From positions 1 through 14,259 of the forward strand of contig SCVT01000184.1 of the NCBI GenBank assembly GCA_004296815.1: 14,259 nucleotides of DNA. The letters are read 5' to 3'. Both the position numbers and the translations under genes were made by a program. The notes beneath the pieces were generated by a model. The model did no database searches and was not told where the DNA came from. It saw only the letters and a list, made by a program, of their open reading frames with translations. Position 1 is the stretch's first letter. Every line of letters begins with the position of its first letter. Positions 9,723 to 14,259 of this stretch are shown here, one piece after another. Origin of the DNA: Reyranella sp. GTDB taxonomy: Bacteria; Pseudomonadota; Alphaproteobacteria; Reyranellales; Reyranellaceae.

Positions 9723-9814
9723 CCAGAACCCCGGTGGTGGGGCTGGCATATCTTAGTAACGCCTTGGTTTTCAAGACCTTTGGGCGTTCAGGTTCGAAGG
9801 CCGGCGATCCGGCC
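9723..9814 (+). promoter_or_regulatory. Structured 5' leader of iscR (three predicted hairpins)
   Basis: Three inverted repeats follow one another in the iscR leader. The first is CCAG-aa-CCCC (9723-9732) pairing with GGGG-CTGG (9739-9746). The second is AACGCC (9758-9763) pairing with GGCGTT (9783-9788), with an inner GGTTT/AGACC stem. The third is GGCCGG (9799-9804) pairing perfectly with CCGGCC (9809-9814) around CGAT. The last sits two bases before the Shine-Dalgarno GAGGAGG (9817-9823) of the GTG start at 9829. This could be a post-transcriptional control element or simply GC-rich pairing; it matches no riboswitch class I recognise. Confidence 0.4.
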
Positions 9815-9828
9815 GTGAGGAGGATGCT

Positions 9829-10305
9829 GTGAAGCTCAGCACCAAGGGACGTTACGCCGTCATGGCGATGGTCGACCTGGCGCGTCACGCCCAGGCCAAG
9901 CCGGTTTCCCTGTCGGACATCGCGACCCGCCAGGAAATCTCCCTGTCATATCTCGAACAGCTCTTCGCCCGCCTGCGCCGCGCCGGCCTGGTGAAGAGCG
10001 TGCGCGGTCCGGGCGGCGGCTATCGCCTGGCACGCGGCTCGGCGGAAACCCGGGTTTCCGAGATCATCCTGGCCGTCGACGAGCCGATCAGCGCGACGCG
10101 CTGCACGGAGATGGGCGCCACCGGCTGCCGCGCCGACCGCAGCAAGTGCCTGACGCACGACCTGTGGGAAGAGCTCGGCAACCAGATCCACATGTTCCTG
10201 AACTCGGTCACCCTGATGGACGTGCTGGAGCGCAAGCTCACCACGCGGTTCATCGAGGCGCCGCCGGCCGCCGCCAATTCCGACTCGATGGCCGCGGCTA
10301 GCTAG
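9829..10305 (+). CDS. iscR: Rrf2-family Fe-S cluster regulator IscR
   Basis: IscR is a winged-helix regulator that binds a [2Fe-2S] cluster and represses the isc operon when Fe-S supply is sufficient. The protein has 158 residues. The N-terminus MKLSTKGRYAVMAM, the recognition-helix region ISLSYLEQLFARLRRAGLV (38-56) and the wing RGPGGGYRLARG (59-70) are diagnostic of Rrf2 proteins. Cluster-ligand candidates are Cys92, Cys100 and Cys107 plus His110, within a conserved CLTH. E. coli IscR has C92, C98, C104 and H107, so the spacing here is wider. The start is GTG, fixed by the family N-terminus and by GAGGAGG five bases upstream; the nearby ATG at 9824 is out of frame. The gene heads the isc operon, ten bases before the next gene. 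Confidence 0.95.
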   Translation: MKLSTKGRYAVMAMVDLARHAQAKPVSLSDIATRQEISLSYLEQLFARLRRAGLVKSVRGPGGGYRLARGSAETRVSEIILAVDEPISATRCTEMGATGCRADRSKCLTHDLWEELGNQIHMFLNSVTLMDVLERKLTTRFIEAPPAAANSDSMAAAS

Positions 10306-10315
10306 GGCGATCGCG

Positions 10316-11446
10316 ATGCCCGCGTCCGCGTACCTGGATCACAACGCCACCAGCCCCCTGCGGCCGGCGGCGTTCGATGCCATGGCCGAGGCGTTGCGCG
10401 CGGGCGGCAATCCCTCGTCGGTGCACAAGGTCGGGCGGGCGGCACGGGCCACCGTCGACCGGGCACGCCGCCAGGTCGCCGACCTCGTGGGGGCGCTGCC
10501 GGCCGAAGTGGTGTTCACCTCTGGTGGCACCGAGGCGAACAACATGGCCCTGCGCGGCGCGGGGCGCCGTCGGCTGCTGGTGTCGGCGGTGGAGCACGAG
10601 AGCGTGCGCAACGCGGCCCCCAATGCCGAAGTCATTCCCGTCGATGCCGACGGTGTCGTCGATCTCGCGGCCCTGGAGACGGCGCTCGCCGCGTCGGCCG
10701 AGCCCGCGCTGGTGTCGGTGATGCTGGCCAACAACGAGACCGGCGTGATGCAGCCGATCGCCGACGTGGCCCGGCTGGCCCGTGCGGCCGGTGCGCTGGT
10801 CCACTGCGACGCCGTCCAGGCCGCCGGCAAGATGCCTCTCAGCATCCACGGCCTCGGAGTAGACTATCTCACTCTCGCCGCCCACAAGCTCGGCGGCCCG
10901 ACCGGGGTGGGCGCCCTGGTCGTCCGTGCCGGCGCGCCCGTCGCCGCCGACCGCAAGGGCGGGGCGCAGGAGACCAACCGTCGGGCCGGCACCGAGAACC
11001 TGTCGGGTATCGTGGGCTTCGGTGCGGCCGCCACGGAGGCGCTGCGCGGGCTCGATGTCTCGGCGCTGCGCGACAAGCTCGAACTTTCTCTTGTCCAGAT
11101 CGCGCCGCAGGCGCGGGTCTACGGCGCGGGCGCCAAGCGCCTGGGCAACACGACATTCATTTCCATGCCGGGTGTTTCTGCGGAAACTCAGGTGATGGCG
11201 CTCGATCTTGCCGGTGTCTGCATCAGCGCAGGGTCGGCCTGCTCGTCGGGCAAGGTGCATCAGTCCGCCGTGCTGGCCGCCATGGGTGTGCCGGCGGCGG
11301 AAGCCGCCACCGCCGTCAGAATAAGCTTGGGCTGGAACACCGAATCCGCCGATATCGAACGCTTGATCGCGGCGTGGCGGGACCTATATATCCGAGTAGA
11401 GAAGTCGGATATTTCACAGGCCCTTTCTCAGGCTAGGGCAGCGTAG
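10316..11446 (+). CDS. Cysteine desulfurase, NifS/IscS-like (first of two tandem copies)
   Basis: This PLP-dependent enzyme converts cysteine to alanine and holds the sulfur as a persulfide for cluster assembly or other sulfur transfer. The 376 residues carry all key sites: His94 in VEHESV, the Asp165/Gln168 pair in HCDAVQAAGK, the PLP-binding Lys191 in AAHKLGG, and the persulfide Cys309 in SAGSACSSGKVHQS. It differs from the downstream iscS in the active-site loop and lacks the C-terminal SPLWEM...SIEWA tail that IscS uses to dock IscU. It may therefore serve another acceptor or act as a helper. Tandem desulfurase genes in an isc operon also occur in Rickettsia, as I recall. A weak AGGG overlaps the iscR stop, so translation is probably coupled. 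Confidence 0.92.
   Translation: MPASAYLDHNATSPLRPAAFDAMAEALRAGGNPSSVHKVGRAARATVDRARRQVADLVGALPAEVVFTSGGTEANNMALRGAGRRRLLVSAVEHESVRNAAPNAEVIPVDADGVVDLAALETALAASAEPALVSVMLANNETGVMQPIADVARLARAAGALVHCDAVQAAGKMPLSIHGLGVDYLTLAAHKLGGPTGVGALVVRAGAPVAADRKGGAQETNRRAGTENLSGIVGFGAAATEALRGLDVSALRDKLELSLVQIAPQARVYGAGAKRLGNTTFISMPGVSAETQVMALDLAGVCISAGSACSSGKVHQSAVLAAMGVPAAEAATAVRISLGWNTESADIERLIAAWRDLYIRVEKSDISQALSQARAA
11363..11412 (+). promoter_or_regulatory. Inverted repeat with possible internal promoter for iscS
   Basis: A perfect 8-base inverted repeat, ATATCCGA (11388-11395) and TCGGATAT (11405-11412) around a 9-base spacer, lies in the last codons of the first desulfurase gene. The patch is AT-rich for its surroundings. 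TTGATC (11363-11368) and TATATA (11385-11390), 16 bases apart, make a possible promoter that the repeat overlaps. TCCGAGTAG (11391-11399) is the exact reverse complement of 9680-9688 in the iscR operator. It may be an operator, an mRNA hairpin dividing iscR from iscSUA, or both. Confidence 0.4.
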
Positions 11447-11464
11447 GAGTTTCAAGGGGTTAGC

Positions 11465-12703
11465 ATGACAGCCATTACCCAAATCCGGCGCAACGACCAG
11501 CCGATCTACCTGGACTATCAGGCGACCACGCCGATGGACCCGCGGGTGCTCGAGGCCATGATGCCGTACTTCACCTACAAGTTCGGCAACCCAGGCTCGC
11601 GCAGCCATGCCTACGGCTGGGAGGCCGAGGAGGGTGTCGAGAAGGCGCGCGGCCAGATCGCCAAGCTGATCGGGGCGGACGAGAAGGAAGTGATCTTCAC
11701 CTCGGGCGCGACCGAGTCGAACAACCTCGCCATCAAGGGCGTCGCCGAGTTCTACAAGGACCGCAAGAACCACATCATCACCACGGTGACGGAGCACAAG
11801 TGCGTGCTCGATACCTGCCGCCATCTCGAGCAGCAGGGCTTCGAGGTGACCTACCTGCCGGTCCAGCAGAACGGCCTGCTCGATCTCGACGTGCTGCGCG
11901 CGGCGATCACCGACAAGACGGTGCTCGTGTCGGTCATGGCGGTGAACAACGAGATCGGCGTCATCCAGCCGCTGGCCGAGATCGGCAAGATCTGCCGCGA
12001 GAAGAAGGTGTTCTTCCACACTGATGCGGCCCAGGCCGCCGGCAAGATCCCGCTCGACGTCGAGGCGCTGAACGTCGACCTGATGAGCATCTCGGGCCAC
12101 AAGATCTACGGCCCCAAGGGCATCGGCGCGCTCTACGTCCGCCGCAAGCCGCGCGTGCGCCTCGTGCCGCTGATCGTGGGCGGCGGCCAGGAGCGCGGCT
12201 TCCGCTCGGGCACCCTGCCGACGCCGCTCTGTGTCGGCCTGGGCGAAGCGGCCGAGATCTGCATGAAGGAAATGGACGGCGAGGCCAAGCGGCTGAAGAA
12301 GCTGCAGGACCGCATGCTGAAGGGCCTGCAGTCGAAGCTGTCGGACCTCGTGATCAACGGCGACCTCGAGCACCGCATCCCGGGCAACCTCAACATCAGC
12401 TTCGCCTATGTCGAGGGCGAGTCGCTGATGATGGGCATCAAGGGCCTGTCGGTCTCGTCCGGTTCGGCCTGCACCTCGGCCTCGCTCGAGCCCAGCTACG
12501 TGCTGCGTGCGCTCGGTGTCGAGGAGGACATGGCACACACGTCGCTGCGCATCGGCCTTGGCCGCTTCACGACGGAGCAGGAGATCGACACCGCCGTCGA
12601 CGAATTGGTCCGGCACGTGACGAAGCTGCGCGAGATGAGCCCGCTCTGGGAAATGGCCCAGGAGGGAATCGACATCAAGTCCATCGAATGGGCTGCCCAC
12701 TGA
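11465..12703 (+). CDS. iscS: Cysteine desulfurase IscS
   Basis: IscS is the main sulfur donor of the ISC pathway and passes persulfide sulfur to IscU and, in many bacteria, to tRNA thiolation enzymes. The protein has 412 residues (404 in E. coli). His111 in TEHKCV, the TDAAQAAGK stretch at 186-194, PLP-lysine Lys213 in [10 protein letters not shown] and persulfide Cys336 in [20 protein letters not shown] are all intact. The C-terminal tail SPLWEM...[12 protein letters not shown] matches the IscU-docking end of classical IscS, so this copy, not the upstream one, should be the IscU partner. AAGGGG five bases before the ATG is a good ribosome-binding site, better than that of the upstream desulfurase. 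Confidence 0.97.
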   Translation: MTAITQIRRNDQPIYLDYQATTPMDPRVLEAMMPYFTYKFGNPGSRSHAYGWEAEEGVEKARGQIAKLIGADEKEVIFTSGATESNNLAIKGVAEFYKDRKNHIITTVTEHKCVLDTCRHLEQQGFEVTYLPVQQNGLLDLDVLRAAITDKTVLVSVMAVNNEIGVIQPLAEIGKICREKKVFFHTDAAQAAGKIPLDVEALNVDLMSISGHKIYGPKGIGALYVRRKPRVRLVPLIVGGGQERGFRSGTLPTPLCVGLGEAAEICMKEMDGEAKRLKKLQDRMLKGLQSKLSDLVINGDLEHRIPGNLNISFAYVEGESLMMGIKGLSVSSGSACTSASLEPSYVLRALGVEEDMAHTSLRIGLGRFTTEQEIDTAVDELVRHVTKLREMSPLWEMAQEGIDIKSIEWAAH

Positions 12704-12707
12704 TCGA

Positions 12708-12725
12708 CGGCGTTTGGGAACGCCG
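12708..12725 (+). other. Hairpin between iscS and iscU
   Basis: CGGCGTT (12708-12714) pairs perfectly with AACGCCG (12719-12725) around a TGGG loop in the 42-base iscS-iscU spacer. No T-run follows, so it is not a classical terminator. The iscU Shine-Dalgarno GAGGAG (12734-12739) lies outside the stem. It may stabilise a processed mRNA end or cause partial termination. Confidence 0.5.
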
Positions 12726-12745
12726 CACAATTTGAGGAGAGTGTC

Positions 12746-13156
12746 ATGGCCTACAGCGAAAAGCTGATCGATCACTACGAGAACCCCCGCAACATCGGCG
12801 CGCTCGACAAGAACGCCGAGGATGTCGGCACCGGTCTGGTCGGCGCACCGGCCTGCGGCGACGTCATGAAGCTGCAGATCAAGGTCGGCCCGGATGGGCT
12901 GATCGAGGATGCCAAGTTCAAGACCTTCGGCTGCGGCTCGGCCATCGCCTCGAGCTCGCTCGTCACCGAGTGGGTCAAGGGCAAGACGGTCGACGAGGCC
13001 GAGACGATCAAGAACACCGACATCGCCAGGCACCTCGCCCTGCCGCCGGTGAAGATCCACTGCTCGGTCCTGGCCGAGGACGCGATCAAGGCGGCGATCG
13101 CCGACTATCGCGCCAAGGCGGCCAAGAAGGACGAACCCAAGGCAGCGGCTGAGTAG
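12746..13156 (+). CDS. iscU: Fe-S cluster assembly scaffold IscU
   Basis: IscU is the scaffold on which [2Fe-2S] and [4Fe-4S] clusters are built from IscS-derived sulfur. The protein has 136 residues (128 in E. coli). All cluster ligands are in the family positions: Cys37 and Asp39 in GAPACGDVM, Cys63 in FGCGSAIASSS, and His105-Cys106 in KIHCSVLAEDA. LPPVK at 99-103 is the motif recognised by the HscA chaperone, whose gene lies downstream. The C-terminus carries an additional Lys/Ala/Glu-rich tail (about 123-136). A strong GAGGAG lies six bases before the ATG. The gene order iscS-iscU-iscA is the classical ISC arrangement. Confidence 0.98.
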   Translation: MAYSEKLIDHYENPRNIGALDKNAEDVGTGLVGAPACGDVMKLQIKVGPDGLIEDAKFKTFGCGSAIASSSLVTEWVKGKTVDEAETIKNTDIARHLALPPVKIHCSVLAEDAIKAAIADYRAKAAKKDEPKAAAE

Positions 13157-13176
13157 GCTTGCGGAGTTAGAGTGTC

Positions 13177-13575
13177 ATGAGCACGACGACCGATACGGCG
13201 AAGCCCGCCGTCGCAGCTGCCGCGCCGCGGCCCCGCCGCGCGCGCCCGCAGTTGATGACGGTGACGCCGCTTGCCGCCGACCGCGTGAAGGCGCTGATCG
13301 ACGGCCGCGGCAAGCCGACCGCCGGCATCCGCATCGGCGTGCGCACCAAGGGCTGCTCGGGCCTCAGCTACACGCTGGAGTTCGCCGACAAGCAGGAGCC
13401 GATGGACGAGGTGGTCCAGGCCGGCGACATCAAGCTGCTGATCGACCCCAAGGCCTCGCTGTTCCTGATCGGGACCGAGATGGACTACGAGGAAGAGAAG
13501 CTGAAGTCGGGGTTCGTGTTCAGGAACCCGAATGAAAAGGGCCGCTGCGGCTGCGGCGAATCCTTCCACGTCTGA
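13177..13575 (+). CDS. iscA: A-type Fe-S carrier IscA, N-terminally extended
   Basis: IscA is an A-type carrier that binds iron or Fe-S clusters and helps pass clusters, especially [4Fe-4S], to apoproteins. The three conserved cysteines are Cys60 in TKGCSGLSY and Cys124/Cys126 in GRCGCGESFHV, with the same C-x63-C-x-C spacing as E. coli IscA. The protein has 132 residues against about 107 for the family. The excess is an Ala/Pro/Arg-rich stretch of 26 residues before MTVTPLAADRVKALI. The start at 13177 is preferred because GGAG (13163-13166) precedes it, whereas the internal ATG at 13255 has no ribosome-binding site. Operon position favours IscA over ErpA or SufA. Confidence 0.92.
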   Translation: MSTTTDTAKPAVAAAAPRPRRARPQLMTVTPLAADRVKALIDGRGKPTAGIRIGVRTKGCSGLSYTLEFADKQEPMDEVVQAGDIKLLIDPKASLFLIGTEMDYEEEKLKSGFVFRNPNEKGRCGCGESFHV

Positions 13576-13585
13576 GTCTTAAATC

Positions 13586-14098
13586 ATGGATCATTTCGCG
13601 CGGCTGGGATTGCCGGCGGCGCTCGATATCGATGCGTCGACGCTCGATCGAGCCTACTTTGACTTGCAACGCAAATGGCACCCGGACCGGTTCGTATCGA
13701 AGCCGCCGGAAGAGCGTGCACGAGCCTCGGTCGAGGCCGCGTCGCTCAACGAGGCCTATCGGACACTGAAGGAGCCGCTGAGCCGCGCGATCTATCTCGC
13801 GGAGCTGAAAGGCGTGGCGCTGCCGGGCGACGGCAAGACCATCGACGATCCGGAATTGCTCACGGAGGCGATGGACGCTCGCGAGGAATTGCAGGAGGCG
13901 AGCAGCGTCGCCGAAGTCGATGCGCTGGCGAGGTTCGCGCGGGAAGACCTGGAGAAGGGGCTCGTGGACCTGCTGCGCATGTTCTCGGCCAACGACAAGG
14001 CTGCCATTAGAAGGACGCTTCTTCGCCTGCGCTACCTCGACAAGTTCGCCGAGGAAGCGCGCGCGCGACGCATGAACCTGGAACGATCGAAAAGATGA
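13586..14098 (+). CDS. hscB: Fe-S co-chaperone HscB (J-domain protein)
   Basis: HscB delivers IscU to the Hsp70-type chaperone HscA and stimulates its ATPase. The 170 residues match E. coli HscB (171). The J domain covers about residues 1-75, with the invariant HPD at 32-34 in [10 protein letters not shown] and the following [23 protein letters not shown] helix region. The C-terminal half (about 85-165) is helical and charged, as expected for the IscU-binding three-helix domain, including [15 protein letters not shown]. There is no obvious Shine-Dalgarno in the ten-base gap after iscA, so translation may be coupled. Its TGA overlaps the hscA ATG as ATGA. Confidence 0.96.
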   Translation: MDHFARLGLPAALDIDASTLDRAYFDLQRKWHPDRFVSKPPEERARASVEAASLNEAYRTLKEPLSRAIYLAELKGVALPGDGKTIDDPELLTEAMDAREELQEASSVAEVDALARFAREDLEKGLVDLLRMFSANDKAAIRRTLLRLRYLDKFAEEARARRMNLERSKR

Positions 14099-14259
14099 CC
14101 TTGCTGGAGATCCACGAGCCGGGCGAAACGCCCTTGCCGCATGCCGGCGAGGGCTCGCTCGCGGTCGGGATCGATCTCGGCACGACCAACTCGGTGGTCG
14201 CCATCGCGCGCGAGGGCAAGCCCGCGGCATTGCACGACGAGACCGGAGATCGGAAGAGC
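14095..14259 (+). CDS. hscA: Fe-S Hsp70-type chaperone HscA (partial, N-terminus only)
   Basis: HscA is the specialised Hsp70 that binds the LPPVK motif of IscU and promotes cluster transfer using ATP. Only 55 codons are present. After the HscA-like leader [11 protein letters not shown] comes the Hsp70 phosphate-binding motif [12 protein letters not shown] (about residues 25-36). The start overlaps the hscB stop as ATGA. The last residues, DRKS, are encoded by 13 bases identical to an Illumina adapter (14247-14259), so genuine sequence probably ends at about 14246. The rest of the gene, and the ferredoxin gene often found after it, lie outside the window. Confidence 0.92.
   Translation, partial: MTLLEIHEPGETPLPHAGEGSLAVGIDLGTTNSVVAIAREGKPAALHDETGDRKS
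14247..14259 (+). other. Probable Illumina adapter remnant at the sequence end
   Basis: The final bases AGATCGGAAGAGC are identical to the first 13 bases of the Illumina TruSeq adapter. They occur at the extreme end of the window and replace the residues expected in HscA after HDETG. This indicates an untrimmed read end at a contig edge, not biological sequence. Confidence 0.85.

Noticed and set aside
9764..9800. tRNA-like fragments (an anticodon-arm-like GGTTTTCAAGACC and a GGTTCGAAG T-loop-like string)
   Set aside because: No acceptor stem, D-arm or properly paired T-stem can be drawn around them.

Overview
The window is high-GC, densely coding bacterial DNA. The gene content (GlnE next to a Bcp-type peroxiredoxin, an AsmA-like/DUF3971 protein, divergent tyrS/anmK, and a COG2945-type hydrolase beside iscR) fits an alphaproteobacterium, perhaps in the Rhodospirillales/Reyranella area. 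The lineage is inferred from gene content and order only. No tRNA, rRNA, insertion sequence, phage gene or CRISPR array was seen, and every gene wholly inside the window looks intact.

Left part (1-8910), housekeeping genes. A peroxiredoxin (cut by the window start) and glnE form a minus-strand pair with an ATGA overlap. A large inner-membrane-anchored AsmA-like protein is divergent from glnE and converges on tyrS. tyrS is divergent from anmK, the anhydro-MurNAc kinase of cell-wall recycling.

Centre (8911-9828). A small alpha/beta hydrolase converges on anmK. Its start faces iscR across a 234-bp gene-free region. This region is the most structured non-coding DNA in the window: a near-perfect palindrome overlaps a candidate promoter, and three hairpins follow before the iscR start codon.

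Right part (9829-14259), iron-sulfur cluster assembly operon on the plus strand: iscR, a NifS/IscS-like cysteine desulfurase, a second and canonical iscS, iscU, iscA, hscB and the start of hscA. IscR is the likely Fe-S-sensing regulator. The desulfurases supply sulfur, IscU is the scaffold, IscA an A-type carrier, and HscB/HscA the co-chaperone and chaperone that release the cluster from IscU. The tandem desulfurases and the ISC (rather than SUF) genes behind iscR are the main biological points of interest. A second inverted repeat at the end of the first desulfurase gene shares a 9-mer with the iscR palindrome and overlaps a possible internal promoter for iscS.

The last 13 bases of the window match the start of the Illumina adapter exactly, so the final hscA residues are probably artefactual and this is probably a contig end. 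I found no wholly new multi-gene system; the novelty is in the iscR/iscS regulatory DNA and the desulfurase arrangement.
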